This document shows, piece after piece, positions 1 to 8,147 of a stretch of DNA of 64,000 bases (its first letter is position 1; each line of letters opens with the position of its first letter). Both the position numbers and the translations under genes were made by a program. The stretch comes from an uncultured Alphaproteobacteria bacterium. GTDB taxonomy: Bacteria; Pseudomonadota; Alphaproteobacteria; Caulobacterales; Caulobacteraceae. The notes under the pieces are model-generated. The model had not been told where the DNA came from. It ran no database searches and saw only the letters and a program-made list of their open reading frames with translations. The DNA lies in assembly GCA_903822175.1 (NCBI GenBank), contig CAIJOB010000040.1, positions 1 to 64,000 on the forward strand, in the 5' to 3' direction.

Positions 1-2
1 GT

Positions 3-371
3 CGTAGCGGCGGGGGCGGAGGACGCGGTGGCGGTGGCGGCGGCATGGGCGGCGGCGGCGGCGGCGGCGGCGGCGCGGATGGCCACAGCGGGACCGGCAA
101 TGACACCGGCTTTGGCCCCGATCTCTCGCAGGCCCAGACGCCAGGCCGCGACCCACGCGCCAACCTGATGGGCGCGGCGCGCTATTCGCTGATCAATGAG
201 CCGGAGCCGATCTCGGCCGCCGACGCCGACCTCGACGGCAAGGTGACGCTGGCCGAGTGGATGACGATGACCGATCGCCGCTTCACCAAGCTGGATCGCC
301 TGAAGACCGGCAAGCTCACCCGCGACAGCTTGCTGCACCCGCCGCCGCTTCCGCCTAAGCCAAAGCCCTAG
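3..371 (+). CDS. EF-hand domain protein, 5' end outside window
   Basis: The reading frame is open to the left edge, so the gene probably starts upstream; an internal ATG at 45 is only a candidate start inside a glycine run. The visible part begins with a long poly-glycine stretch, then a proline/glycine linker, then an EF-hand loop with the spacing D-A-D-L-D-G-K-V-T-L-A-E, which has acidic residues at positions 1, 3, 5 and 12. A second, weaker loop (LDRLKTGKLTRDSL) lacks most ligands. The tail is proline-rich. It probably binds calcium and may be exported, but the N-terminus that would show this is missing. Low-complexity glycine repeats limit further assignment. Confidence 0.6.
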   Translation, partial: RSGGGGGRGGGGGGMGGGGGGGGGADGHSGTGNDTGFGPDLSQAQTPGRDPRANLMGAARYSLINEPEPISAADADLDGKVTLAEWMTMTDRRFTKLDRLKTGKLTRDSLLHPPPLPPKPKP

Positions 372-410
372 GTCAGCGGCTGAATCGCCGACCTTTCTTC
401 TTTCCTGATC

Positions 411-532
411 GTCATTCCCGGGCTTGTCCCGGGAACCTATGAACTCAGGCGCTGCATGCTCATCCAGGGCGCCGCCGCGGATTCTGGACGGCCACGGAGT
501 CTATGGGTTCCCGGGAGAAGCCCGGGAATGAC
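411..532. repeat. REP-like inverted repeat pair
   Basis: Two 27-bp arms at 411-437 and 506-532 are inverted copies with one mismatch. Each contains the core TCCCGGGCTT and a second CCCGGGA block, so each arm can also fold on itself. Similarity continues a few bases inside the arms (CTATGAACTC against CCATAGACTC). The 205-bp gap between the EF-hand gene and the ymdB-like stop holds nothing else I can identify. The element lies between gene 3' ends, typical for intergenic palindromic repeats. Confidence 0.75.
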
Positions 533-576
533 GAGCGGAATATTGAAATTACAAAGGGCCGGATTGGGTCCTTGGT

Positions 577-1413
577 CTAGGCGCTGACCGCTTCCACCAC
601 GGGCACAGTCTCGCTCAGCCGCCCGCCGATGCGGATCGGCTCGACGCGGCGGGCCAGGCCCGTGGCGTTGTCGGTCTCGACGAACACCCCGCAAACCGTG
701 GCCGGGCCCTCGGCCGGCTTGTAGCGGCCGCCGGAGATGCGGGTGGTGAAGCGCCGCAGCGGCTCTTCCTTCTGGTTGCCGATCACGCTGTCGTAGTCGG
801 CGCAGGCGCCGGCGTCGGTCTGATAGGCCGTGCCGCCGGTGAGGATCTGGCAGTCGGCGGTCGGCACATGGGTGTGGGTCCCGACCACCAGGCTGGCCCG
901 CCCGTCACAGAAGTGGCCCATGGCCATCTTCTCGGACGTCGCCTCGGCGTGCATGTCGACCACAATGGCGTCTGCGACCGCGCCAAGCGGGCAGGCCTCC
1001 AGCTCCTTGTCGACCGCCGCGAAGGGGTCGTCGAGGCTGTCCATGTGCACACGGCCCAAGAGGTTGATCACCAGGATCTGCTTGCCGCCCGCCGTCTCGA
1101 AGAGCTGGGCGCCACGTCCGGGCGCATCTGAAAAGGCCGAATAGTTCAGCGGCCGGATCAGCCGGGGCTCGCGCACGATATAGGTGAGCGCTTCCTTCTG
1201 GTCCCAGCTGTGGTTGCCGAGCGTCAGCGCGTCGGCGCCGGCGTCGAACAGCTCCCGCGCCGTCGACTCGGTGATGCCAAAGCCCGCCGCGGCGTTCTCG
1301 GCGTTGATGATGACGAACTCCAGGCCCAGGCGCTTGCGCAGCCCAGGCAGGTGATCGGCGATGCCGTCACGGCCCGCGCGCCCGACCACGTCTCCAAAAA
1401 AGGCAAATCTCAT
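577..1413 (-). CDS. YmdB-family metallophosphoesterase (TIGR00282)
   Basis: A 278-aa calcineurin-like phosphoesterase of the YmdB family, whose studied members hydrolyse 2',3'-cyclic nucleotides. Metal-binding motifs are all visible: GDVVGRAGRD at the N-terminus, INAENAAAGFG near residue 37, LGNHSWD near residue 67, DMHAEATSEK near residue 153 and GTHTHVPTAD near residue 180. The start ATG overlaps the stop of the upstream cyclo-ligase gene by 4 bp (ATGA), so the two are translationally coupled. This gene closes the zauP-zapA-6S-cyclo-ligase unit. The substrate in this organism is not shown by the sequence. Confidence 0.88.
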   Translation of the reverse strand: MRFAFFGDVVGRAGRDGIADHLPGLRKRLGLEFVIINAENAAAGFGITESTARELFDAGADALTLGNHSWDQKEALTYIVREPRLIRPLNYSAFSDAPGRGAQLFETAGGKQILVINLLGRVHMDSLDDPFAAVDKELEACPLGAVADAIVVDMHAEATSEKMAMGHFCDGRASLVVGTHTHVPTADCQILTGGTAYQTDAGACADYDSVIGNQKEEPLRRFTTRISGGRYKPAEGPATVCGVFVETDNATGLARRVEPIRIGGRLSETVPVVEAVSA

Positions 1414-2000
1414 CTGCCTTCCTTAGCGACTTCGATGAATTCCGTCTCCGTCACGATGGCGTCGAGCCGCTGGTCGTGGGCGTCGGTGGGCACCTCGTCG
1501 ATTTCCTGGCCGGAAAACGCCACCCCAAGCACAAAGACCGGGCGCTGGCGGCGCAGCGCCTTCAGCGTGCGGTCATAGTGGCCGCCGCCCTGGCCCAGGC
1601 GCCCGCCATGCCGGTCGAAGGCCAGCAACGGGGTGATCAGCAGGTTCGGCAGCACTTCGGGCGCCGAGGCCGGCGGCGAGGGGATGCCACAGGCGTCCTT
1701 CTCCAGCGGCTGGTCAGGGCGCCACAACCGGAACTGCAGCGGCGAGTTCTTATCCAGCGCCACCGGCAGCGCCGCCTGTGCGTGGCCGGCGTTCAGCTCC
1801 AGGATCGCCTGCAGGATCGGCCCGGGGTCCAGCTCGGACCCCTGTGCGCAATAGGCGCCGACCAGGCTGAAGCGGGAAAAGCGGGAAACGGGGAGACGCC
1901 TGGCCGCCCGTATGGCGGCATCGGGGTTCTCGTCCGCCAGATGGCGGCGCAGCGCGCGCATCTCGATGCGCAGGGCTTTCTTGTCGAGGACCTGGGTCAC
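1410..2000 (-). CDS. 5-formyltetrahydrofolate cyclo-ligase
   Basis: A 196-aa enzyme that converts 5-formyl-THF to 5,10-methenyl-THF using ATP in folate one-carbon metabolism. The family signature is present as RLGQGGGHYDRTL near the C-terminus, with the preceding LLAFDRHGG strand. I chose the GTG at 2000 (VTQVLDKKALR), preceded by AGGGA; the frame stays open upstream but runs into the 6S RNA sequence, so longer versions are unlikely. Its position directly after 6S RNA and zapA is a conserved proteobacterial arrangement (ygfA in E. coli). Confidence 0.88.
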   Translation of the reverse strand: MTQVLDKKALRIEMRALRRHLADENPDAAIRAARRLPVSRFSRFSLVGAYCAQGSELDPGPILQAILELNAGHAQAALPVALDKNSPLQFRLWRPDQPLEKDACGIPSPPASAPEVLPNLLITPLLAFDRHGGRLGQGGGHYDRTLKALRRQRPVFVLGVAFSGQEIDEVPTDAHDQRLDAIVTETEFIEVAKEGR

Positions 2001-2024
2001 GTCCCTGACTTTACAGGGGAAAGG

Positions 2025-2185
2025 TGAGCAAAGGGTGGCGGCGCCGTGAGAACCGTGAAGGACTGTTTCATTCCCTCGACCTGGTAGACCAGGTGGGCGC
2101 CGTGTGCCCGGGACCACGATCCCGGCCAGGGACAGCTCCCTAAGAGTGAATTAAGGTCGCTGGAATATGTCGCCTTCGACGAGGG
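2025..2185 (-). ncRNA. ssrS: 6S RNA
   Basis: On the minus strand between zapA and the cyclo-ligase gene lies a block with the alphaproteobacterial 6S hallmarks: the short hairpin CACCTGGTCTACCAGGTCGA, then ACAGTCCTTCACGGTT and ACGGCGCCGCC, matched on the 5' side by GTGGTCCCGGG and ACGGCGCC. These arms can pair to form the long stem around the central bubble that mimics an open promoter and binds sigma-70 RNA polymerase. The gene order zapA-6S-cyclo-ligase is a classical context. The ends are estimated, good to perhaps 20 bp. Confidence 0.8.
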
Positions 2186-2260
2186 CCACAGCAGACCCGC
2201 CAAGAGCCAATGTAGGGCCGCGAGGCGCGGTTCTCAAGGAACTCCTCACCCTCACATGCT

Positions 2261-2384
2261 CGTCATGGCCGGGCTTGTCCGGGCCACCCATGATCTCAGC
2301 CTTGGCCGGAGGGGCTCGGCGCCGCCACGCGCACCGATCAGCACGGCGTTTATGGATCCCCCGGACGAGCCGGGGGATGACGAT
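2261..2384. repeat. REP-like inverted repeat pair
   Basis: Arms at 2261-2293 (core CGTCATGGCCGGGCTTGTCC) and 2353-2384 (core CCGGACGAGCCGGGGGATGA) are imperfect inverted copies and belong to the same sequence family as the 411-532 element (CGTCAT...CCGGGCTTGTCC). They lie between the 3' end of zapA and the 6S RNA, so they separate the two cistrons of an otherwise conserved unit and could act as an mRNA-stabilising or terminating structure. Confidence 0.65.
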
Positions 2385-2396
2385 CAGTTGGGGCTT

Positions 2397-2729
2397 CTAC
2401 GCCTCTTCGCCCGCCAGCTTCTCGATCCGCTTGGCCGCCCCTTCCAGAGCGGTGACGGCGCGGGCCTCGGCGCGGGCGCGGTCGGCCTGCAGGCGGGCGA
2501 CCTCGGCCTGCAGGGCGCCCAGGCGGCCGCGAGCGTCGGCCAGTTCGTCGGCGAGCAACAGCGCACCCATCAGGAACAGGCGGGTGTCGCCGAGCTGGCC
2601 CATGTCCTGGCCGACCTGGCGCACCTGGTGGTCAAACATCTTGGCCAGTTCCATGAGGTGGGCTTCCTGCCCGTCCTCGCAGCCCACGGCGTAGGGCCGG
2701 CCGTTCACCTCGACGCTGATCTGGGCCAT
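2397..2729 (-). CDS. zapA: Cell division protein ZapA
   Basis: A 110-aa FtsZ-associated protein that bundles FtsZ filaments at midcell. The N-terminal half has the ZapA fold (VSVEVNGRPYAVGCEDGQE-type strand-turn, then the LxxLAxxFDxQVRQVG helix), and the C-terminal half is a long coiled coil rich in Ala, Arg and Leu (LGALQAEVARLQADRARAE). It starts 4 bp after the stop of the upstream coiled-coil gene. In Caulobacter crescentus ZapA works with the product of that upstream gene (ZauP) to focus the Z-ring, and the same gene order is seen here. Confidence 0.9.
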   Translation of the reverse strand: MAQISVEVNGRPYAVGCEDGQEAHLMELAKMFDHQVRQVGQDMGQLGDTRLFLMGALLLADELADARGRLGALQAEVARLQADRARAEARAVTALEGAAKRIEKLAGEEA

Positions 2730-2733
2730 GCCG

Positions 2734-3036
2734 CTAGTGCTCCGCGGAAGAGGTTTGCGCCGAAGATTGGGGGGCGGCGCCGTTCAGCGCCGCGCGGATT
2801 TCCAGGATGGCGCGGCCGAGCGCGGCGGACGCCTCGGCGCCGGCGGCCTCCAGCTCGCGCTCGCGGGCGCGCGCGTCGTCCAGTTGGGAGGCCAGGTTGG
2901 CGCGGTCCTGGTCGAACAGGCCGCCGACCGCGTCGCCCGCCGTCTTCAGCCGCTGGGTCAGCCGCTGCTCCAGGACATGCACCGCCTGTTCCAGCCGCCG
3001 GGCCGCCAGGTCCAGGGCGCTCTCGCCGCTGCTCAT
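2734..3036 (-). CDS. zauP: ZauP-like coiled-coil partner of ZapA
   Basis: A 100-aa protein, almost entirely predicted coiled coil (ARRLEQAVHVLEQRLTQRLK, then LASQLDDARARERELEAAGA). I start it at the ATG at 3036 (MSSGESALDL), which has a strong AGGAGG site 8 bp upstream, although the frame remains open further. Known from Caulobacter: ZauP (ZapA upstream protein) is encoded immediately before zapA and needs ZapA to join the Z-ring. Identification rests on size, coiled-coil content and position rather than on a sequence signature. Confidence 0.75.
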   Translation of the reverse strand: MSSGESALDLAARRLEQAVHVLEQRLTQRLKTAGDAVGGLFDQDRANLASQLDDARARERELEAAGAEASAALGRAILEIRAALNGAAPQSSAQTSSAEH

Positions 3037-3196
3037 CGCCGTCCTCCTGCTGGTCTTATCTATAGACCCGCGTCGGCCCCCGTCGAAACCCCATGAACGT
3101 TGCGGTGGGAACTTCTTACAGGGCAGGTTTCTTGACCCTCGGGCGCGCGCATGCGACGCCGCCGCCATTCCTTAACGCTGACGACTCGGGAGCCCG

Positions 3197-5167
3197 ATGC
3201 CTGCGCCCCTCCAGATGATGGCCAACGCCATTCGCGCGCTCTCCATGGACGCGGTCCACCGCGCCAAGTCCGGCCACCAGGGCATGCCGCTGGGCATGGC
3301 CGACGTGGCCACGGTCCTCTTCACGAAGTTCCTGAAATACGACGCCTCGCAGCCCGCCTGGGCCGACCGCGACCGCTTCGTGCTGTCGGCCGGCCACGGC
3401 TCGATGCTGCTCTACTCGGTCCTGCACCTGACCGGCGTGAAGGCCGTGACCATGGAGCAGATCAAGAACTTCCGGCAGCTCGGCTCCAACACCCCGGGCC
3501 ACCCGGAGTACGGCCACACGCCGGGCGTCGAGACCACCACCGGGCCCCTGGGCCAGGGCCTCGCCACCGCGGTCGGCATGGCCATGGCCGAGCGGCATGT
3601 GAACTCGCGCTTCGGCGACGATCTGGTCGACCACCGCACCTGGGTGATCGCCGGCGACGGCTGCCTGATGGAGGGCGTCAGCCACGAGGCGATCAGCATC
3701 GCCGGGCGCTTCAAGCTCAACAAGCTGACCGTCCTCTTCGACGACAACAACACCACCATCGACGGGCGCGCGACCATCGCCGAGACCGGCGACCAGCTGC
3801 TGCGCTTCAAGGCCGCCGGCTGGGCGGTGAAGGAGGTCGACGGGCACGACTACGCCAAGATCGCCGCGGCCATGCGCTGGGCGACCAAGCAGGACAAGCC
3901 GACGCTGATCGCCTGCAAGACCCTGATCCTGAAGGGCGCCGGCCCCCTGGAAGGCGACTCCCACGGCCACGGCTACGCGCTCTTCGACGACCAGATCCGC
4001 GACGCGCGCATCGCCATGGGCTGGGAAGCTCCGCCCTTCGTGGTGCCCGACGAGGTGCTGAAGCCCTGGCGGTCCGCCGGGCGGCGCGGGGCCAAGGCGC
4101 GCAAGACCTGGGCCGCGGCGCTGGCCGCTTCGCCCAAGCGCGCCGAGTTCGAGCGCGCCATGGCCGGCGATCTCCCCGCCGACGCCTTCAAGGACCTCGA
4201 CGCGCTGATCGCCAAGGCCGAGGCCGACAAGCCCGCCGCCGCCACCCGCCAGCATTCCGGCGCGGCGTTGGAAAAGCTGACGCCCACGATCCACGAGATG
4301 ATCGGCGGTTCGGCCGACCTGACTGGCTCGAACAACACCATCGTCAAGGAGATGGGGACCTTCGACCTCCCCGGTTACGCGGGCCGCTACGTCCACTATG
4401 GCGTGCGCGAGTTCGGCATGGCCGCGGCGATGAACGGCATGGCCCTGCACGGCGGCGTGATCCCCTATTCCGGGACCTTCCTCGTCTTCTCCGACTACAG
4501 CCGCCCGGCGATCCGCCTGGGAGCCCTGATGGGCATCCGGGTGATCCATGTGATGACCCACGATTCCATCGGGGTCGGCGAGGACGGCCCAACCCACCAG
4601 CCGGTGGAGCACGTAGCCTCGCTGCGGGCGATCCCCAACCTCAACGTCTTCCGCCCCGCCGATGCGGTGGAGACCGCCGAGTGCTGGAAGCTGGCGCTGG
4701 AATCGACCAAGGCCCCCTCGGTGATGGCGCTCTCCCGCCAGAAAGTGCCGGCGGTCCGCACCACGGTCGCCGGCGAGAACCTCTCGGCGCGCGGCGCCTA
4801 TCAGCTGGCCGGCGCCGGCCATCCGGCGCAGGTGACCATCTTCGCCTGCGGCTCGGAAATCGGGGTCGCCATGGCCGCCCGCGACCTTTTGGAAGCCGAC
4901 GGGATCGGCGCCCGGGTGGTCTCGACCCCCTGCTGGGAACTGTTCGACGCCCAGCCGGCGGACTACCAGGCCCAGGTCATCGGCGAGACCGACGTCCGCG
5001 TAGCCGTCGACGCCGGGATCAAGATGGGTTGGGAGCGGTTCATCGGCGAGAACGGCGCCTTCATCGGCATGACCAGCTTCGGCGCCAGCGCCCCGGCCGA
5101 TGTGCTGTTCAAACACTTCGGCATCACCGCCGAAGCGGTGGCCGCCGCGGCCAAGGCGAAGCTCTAG
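3197..5167 (+). CDS. tkt: Transketolase
   Basis: A 656-aa thiamine-diphosphate enzyme of the pentose phosphate pathway and, with its neighbours, of central carbon flow. The N-terminal half shows the substrate/TPP residues [16 protein letters not shown] and [11 protein letters not shown], and the TPP-Mg motif [13 protein letters not shown]...DDNNTTIDG. The middle domain has [17 protein letters not shown] and the [18 protein letters not shown] loop; the C-terminal regulatory domain follows. Length is normal for the family. It diverges from zauP with 160 bp between starts, and purT follows after 4 bp, suggesting co-transcription. Confidence 0.97.
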   Translation: MPAPLQMMANAIRALSMDAVHRAKSGHQGMPLGMADVATVLFTKFLKYDASQPAWADRDRFVLSAGHGSMLLYSVLHLTGVKAVTMEQIKNFRQLGSNTPGHPEYGHTPGVETTTGPLGQGLATAVGMAMAERHVNSRFGDDLVDHRTWVIAGDGCLMEGVSHEAISIAGRFKLNKLTVLFDDNNTTIDGRATIAETGDQLLRFKAAGWAVKEVDGHDYAKIAAAMRWATKQDKPTLIACKTLILKGAGPLEGDSHGHGYALFDDQIRDARIAMGWEAPPFVVPDEVLKPWRSAGRRGAKARKTWAAALAASPKRAEFERAMAGDLPADAFKDLDALIAKAEADKPAAATRQHSGAALEKLTPTIHEMIGGSADLTGSNNTIVKEMGTFDLPGYAGRYVHYGVREFGMAAAMNGMALHGGVIPYSGTFLVFSDYSRPAIRLGALMGIRVIHVMTHDSIGVGEDGPTHQPVEHVASLRAIPNLNVFRPADAVETAECWKLALESTKAPSVMALSRQKVPAVRTTVAGENLSARGAYQLAGAGHPAQVTIFACGSEIGVAMAARDLLEADGIGARVVSTPCWELFDAQPADYQAQVIGETDVRVAVDAGIKMGWERFIGENGAFIGMTSFGASAPADVLFKHFGITAEAVAAAAKAKL

Positions 5168-5171
5168 CGCC

Positions 5172-6365
5172 GTGAGACTCGGCACTCCGCTCAGCCCCAC
5201 CGCCGTCAAGGTGATGCTGCTGGGCTCCGGCGAGCTCGGCAAGGAAGTGGCGATCGAGTTGCAGCGCCTGGGCTGCGAGGTGATCGCTGTCGACCGCTAC
5301 GCCGACGCGCCGGCGATGCAGGTCGCGCACCGCAGCCACGTCATCGCCATGACCGACGCGGCCGCCCTGCGCGCGCTGGTCGAGGCCGAGAAACCGCACC
5401 TGATCGTGCCGGAGATCGAGGCTATCGCCACCGACGAGCTGGCGGCCATCGAGGCGGCGGGGTTGGCGACCGTGATCCCGACCGCCCGCGCCGCCCAGCT
5501 GACCATGAACCGCGAAGGCATCCGAAGGCTGGCCGCCGAAGAGCTTGGCCTGCCGACCAGCGCCTACGCCTTCGCCTCCACCGAGGCTGAACTGGCGGCC
5601 GGCGCGGCCAAGGTCGGCTTCCCCTGTTTCGTGAAGCCGGTGATGAGTTCGTCGGGCAAGGGCCAGTCCTACGTCGAGACGCCCGACGGCATCGCCGACG
5701 CCTGGCGCTATGCTCTCGAAGGCGGCCGCGTGGAGCAGCCTCGCGTCATCGTCGAGGGCCGCGTGGACTTCGACTTCGAGATCACCCAGCTGATCGTGCG
5801 AAGTGTAGCGGACGGCCAGATCGTCACCAGCTTCTGCGAGCCGATCGGCCACCGCCAGGTGAAGGGCGACTATGTGGAAAGCTGGCAGCCCCAGGCGATG
5901 AGCGCCGCCGCCTTGCAGGCCAGCCGCGACATGGCGGCCAAGGTCACCCAGGCGCTGGGCGGCCAGGGCCTGTTCGGCGTCGAGCTGTTCGTGAAGGGCG
6001 ACGAGGTCTGGTTCTCGGAAGTCAGCCCCCGGCCGCACGACACCGGCCTCGTCACGCTCGTCACCCAATACCAGAGCGAGTTCGCCATCCACGCCCGCGC
6101 GATCCTGGGCCTGCCGGTGGACGTCGCCCTGCGTGAGCCCGGCGCGAGCGCCGTGATCTACGGCGGGCTGGAAGCCAAGGGCATCGCCTTCGACGGCGTC
6201 GCCGAGGCCCTGGCGGTCCCAGGCGCCGACCTTCGCCTATTCGGTAAGCCGGAGAGCTTCCTCAAGCGGCGCATGGGCGTGGCCCTGGCTCGCGGCGCGG
6301 ATGTGACGCAAGCCCGCGCCCGCGCGACCGAGGCCGCCGGCAAGGTGCGGCCCCGGATCTCCTGA
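5172..6365 (+). CDS. purT: Formate-dependent phosphoribosylglycinamide formyltransferase (PurT)
   Basis: A 397-aa ATP-grasp ligase that makes formyl-GAR from GAR, formate and ATP in purine synthesis, an alternative to PurN. The N-terminus carries the nucleotide-fold motif [16 protein letters not shown]; the ATP-grasp part shows [17 protein letters not shown] and the ligand segment [25 protein letters not shown] chose GTG at 5172, four bases after the tkt stop, because it gives the usual length; the frame runs further upstream inside tkt. It probably shares the tkt message. Confidence 0.93.
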   Translation: MRLGTPLSPTAVKVMLLGSGELGKEVAIELQRLGCEVIAVDRYADAPAMQVAHRSHVIAMTDAAALRALVEAEKPHLIVPEIEAIATDELAAIEAAGLATVIPTARAAQLTMNREGIRRLAAEELGLPTSAYAFASTEAELAAGAAKVGFPCFVKPVMSSSGKGQSYVETPDGIADAWRYALEGGRVEQPRVIVEGRVDFDFEITQLIVRSVADGQIVTSFCEPIGHRQVKGDYVESWQPQAMSAAALQASRDMAAKVTQALGGQGLFGVELFVKGDEVWFSEVSPRPHDTGLVTLVTQYQSEFAIHARAILGLPVDVALREPGASAVIYGGLEAKGIAFDGVAEALAVPGADLRLFGKPESFLKRRMGVALARGADVTQARARATEAAGKVRPRIS

Positions 6366-6393
6366 ACGCTCGGCGCTCCGGCGAGCGCCGGTG

Positions 6394-6969
6394 TCAGGCG
6401 AGGGTGAGCGCGTGGCGGCGGCGCATCGCCGTGCCGGCCAGACCAAAGCCCATGATCATCATCGCCCAGGTCGCCGGTTCCGGAACGCGCGGCCCGTCCG
6501 GAAGCACGTGGTCCCGCGACTCGACGGCCCTGCCGGAGACGACCTGCCGGACGATGAGGCAGTCGTTGCATTCGTATGAGCCCGGCGCGGCGAAGTTGTT
6601 CGGGTTGCCGACCAGGAGATTGTCGACGCCACCGGCGCTGAGCGGCGCGGCGAACGCCAGTTCAATGTCGCGGGTGAGGTCGGGAATCTCCACCGCATAG
6701 AACGAATTGAGCTGGAATTCGTCATTGCCGACAGCGCTGTTGCTGGCGTCATAGGTGTAGCCGGTCAGCAGCCCGTCGGTGGTGGTGATGTGTGCGGCGG
6801 TCACCAGCCCGGTCACCGTATCGAAGGTGAAGGTGCCGGACGCCGTCGCCCCATCATCGAAGGTTACGCCGGACAGGGACCAGAAGGTCGTGGAGGCGTT
6901 GGCGGACGCGGCGGCGGCGACCAAGGCCAGGGCGGAAAGCGAACCGAGAACTGCGGCTTTGAGTTTCAT
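6394..6969 (-). CDS. PEP-CTERM sorting domain protein
   Basis: A 191-aa secreted protein. It starts at ATG 6969 with a clear signal peptide (MKLKAAVLGSLSALALVAAAASANA) and ends with a PEP-CTERM tail: VPEPATWAMMIMGFGLAGTAMRRRHA, i.e. PEPxxWA, one membrane helix and an arginine cluster. This is the PEPxxWA variant common in Caulobacterales and Sphingomonadales. In known systems an exosortase cleaves the tail; no exosortase gene is in the window. The mature part is a beta-rich region of unknown function with a CNDC pair. It converges on purT. Confidence 0.85.
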   Translation of the reverse strand: MKLKAAVLGSLSALALVAAAASANASTTFWSLSGVTFDDGATASGTFTFDTVTGLVTAAHITTTDGLLTGYTYDASNSAVGNDEFQLNSFYAVEIPDLTRDIELAFAAPLSAGGVDNLLVGNPNNFAAPGSYECNDCLIVRQVVSGRAVESRDHVLPDGPRVPEPATWAMMIMGFGLAGTAMRRRHALTLA

Positions 6970-7062
6970 GGCGACCTCTCGACACGGAATTGAAGACTCC
7001 AAGTCGGGAGCCGAAGACGGCCAAGGCTAGCGGCCGTTTTTCGGGTCACAACACAGTTCACC

Positions 7063-7099
7063 GAGGATGAGAGCGCCTCAACTGAGGTGAGAGCGCCTC
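7063..7099. repeat. Tandem 16-17 bp direct repeat
   Basis: GAGGATGAGAGCGCCTC (7063-7079) and GAGGTGAGAGCGCCTC (7084-7099) repeat almost exactly, and each has self-complementary ends (GAGG...CCTC). They lie in the 174-bp gap between the PEP-CTERM start and the arsR stop, the upstream region of the PEP-CTERM gene, where they could be tandem protein-binding sites. Function unknown. Confidence 0.55.
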
Positions 7100-7143
7100 G
7101 CTCTGGATGCGAAATCTGCAGGCCCTCGGAGGCCCGGCGCGGG

Positions 7144-7512
7144 CTAATCCTCCTCTTCGGCCAAGAGCTCGCCCAGGGCGTCCAGTTGGCGTTCCAGAGT
7201 ATTGCGACGTTCCGCGATCCAGCCTTCCAGGACCCCGAAGCCGGAGGCCTCGATGCGGCAGGTCCGCACCCGGCCGGTTTTCCAGGTCCGCACCAGACCG
7301 CTCTCCTCCAGCACCGCCAGGTGCTGCGACACCGCCGTGATCGTCACGCCCAGCGGCTGGGCCAGGCCCGACACCGAACGCGGTCCCTCGCTCAGCCGCT
7401 CGACTATGGCCCGCCGTGTCGGATCGCCCAGGGCATGGAAAGCCCGGTCCACCTGAGTCCTGTCGAGGGGGCTTCTCTCGACCGGTCCGGCTGTCGAAAG
7501 TCCGCTGTTCAT
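7144..7512 (-). CDS. ArsR-family transcriptional regulator
   Basis: A 122-aa winged-helix repressor. The helix-turn-helix runs through FHALGDPTRRAIVERLSEGP and VSGLAQPLGVTITAVSQHLAVLEESGLV. No CxC metal motif is present in the recognition helix, so it is not an arsenic/cadmium sensor of the classical kind. Its start overlaps the stop of the upstream SRPBCC gene by 4 bp. Such ArsR/AHSA1 pairs are common and usually autoregulated; the palindrome in front of the SRPBCC gene is the likely operator. Confidence 0.9.
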   Translation of the reverse strand: MNSGLSTAGPVERSPLDRTQVDRAFHALGDPTRRAIVERLSEGPRSVSGLAQPLGVTITAVSQHLAVLEESGLVRTWKTGRVRTCRIEASGFGVLEGWIAERRNTLERQLDALGELLAEEED

Positions 7513-7991
7513 GCGCTTGCGCCTTCCGAAGCGACCTCCGCCGCCAGCCGGTCGAACAGCGCCCGCCAGCCGCGTTCGCGCATCTCCCAGCCGCCGGAGT
7601 TCTCGAAGAACACGCCCTGGTGGGTGCAGGTCAGCTTCGTGCCCGCCTCGGTCGCCTCGAACTCGAAGGTGATCAGCGCCACCGATATCCGCATGCCGCC
7701 CATGGTCATCGCCGTGCCGACGATCACCCGGCTGTCGGGCACGATGTCGTAGTAGGCGCCTTCATTCGCCAGCTCGACGCCCGGGAACGGGGTGGTCTCG
7801 CCCATGCGGTAGGCGCTGCGCTCCGCGCCGCCGACCACGAACTCCATCTCGAAGCTGTCGATCGTGTGGTTCGCGGATTCGGCGTACCAGCGACGCTTCT
7901 TGGCCGGGTCAGCGAAGGCGGCGAACACCCGCGCCGGCTTGGCCGGATAGGTCCGCTCGATGACGAAGGTGTTGTGGATCGGGGCTTGCAT
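7509..7991 (-). CDS. SRPBCC (AHSA1-like) domain protein
   Basis: A 160-aa START/Bet v1-fold protein (Activator of Hsp90 ATPase homology family). Characteristic pieces are TFVIERTYPAKPARVFAAFADPAKKRRWY at the N-terminus, GVELANEGAYYDIVPDSRVI in the middle, and a final amphipathic helix (WRALFDRLAAEVA). I chose ATG 7991 because the promoter and operator lie just upstream; a TTG at 8054 would place the promoter inside the gene. It precedes and is translationally coupled to arsR. Ligand unknown. Confidence 0.88.
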   Translation of the reverse strand: MQAPIHNTFVIERTYPAKPARVFAAFADPAKKRRWYAESANHTIDSFEMEFVVGGAERSAYRMGETTPFPGVELANEGAYYDIVPDSRVIVGTAMTMGGMRISVALITFEFEATEAGTKLTCTHQGVFFENSGGWEMRERGWRALFDRLAAEVASEGASA

Positions 7992-8004
7992 GACGTCTCT
8001 CGCT

Positions 8005-8030
8005 AACAGTGAAGTTCTGACTTCAGTGTT
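8005..8030 (-). promoter_or_regulatory. Palindromic operator of the SRPBCC-arsR unit
   Basis: A 26-bp imperfect palindrome with arms AACA-n-TGAAGT and ACTTCA-n-TGTT around a 4-bp centre. It begins 13 bp upstream of the SRPBCC start and overlaps the -10 box, the expected place for an ArsR repressor site. A further half-site-like ACTTCACTAT lies at 8061-8070. Binding by the encoded ArsR is inferred. Confidence 0.65.
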
Positions 8031-8054
8031 ATGGGGCCGCCGCCAGATAGTCAA
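8026..8054 (-). promoter_or_regulatory. Promoter of the SRPBCC-arsR unit
   Basis: On the minus strand a -35 box TTGACT (8054-8049) and a -10 box TAACAC (8031-8026) are separated by 17 bp. The -10 box overlaps the palindromic operator, giving a simple steric-repression layout. Confidence 0.55.
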
Positions 8055-8147
8055 GCGACCACTTCACTATACCCTCGTAGGGGTTGACTTCGAGGCCCCC
8101 GGCTTGAAGAAACCGCGCCACCAGAACCATCGCAGGAGCCTCACCTC

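Noticed and set aside
3116-5242. 708-aa minus-strand frame opposite transketolase
   Set aside because: It lies antisense to an unmistakable tkt gene, is built of low-complexity Gly/Arg/His/Val typical of GC-rich shadow frames, and shows no domain motif.
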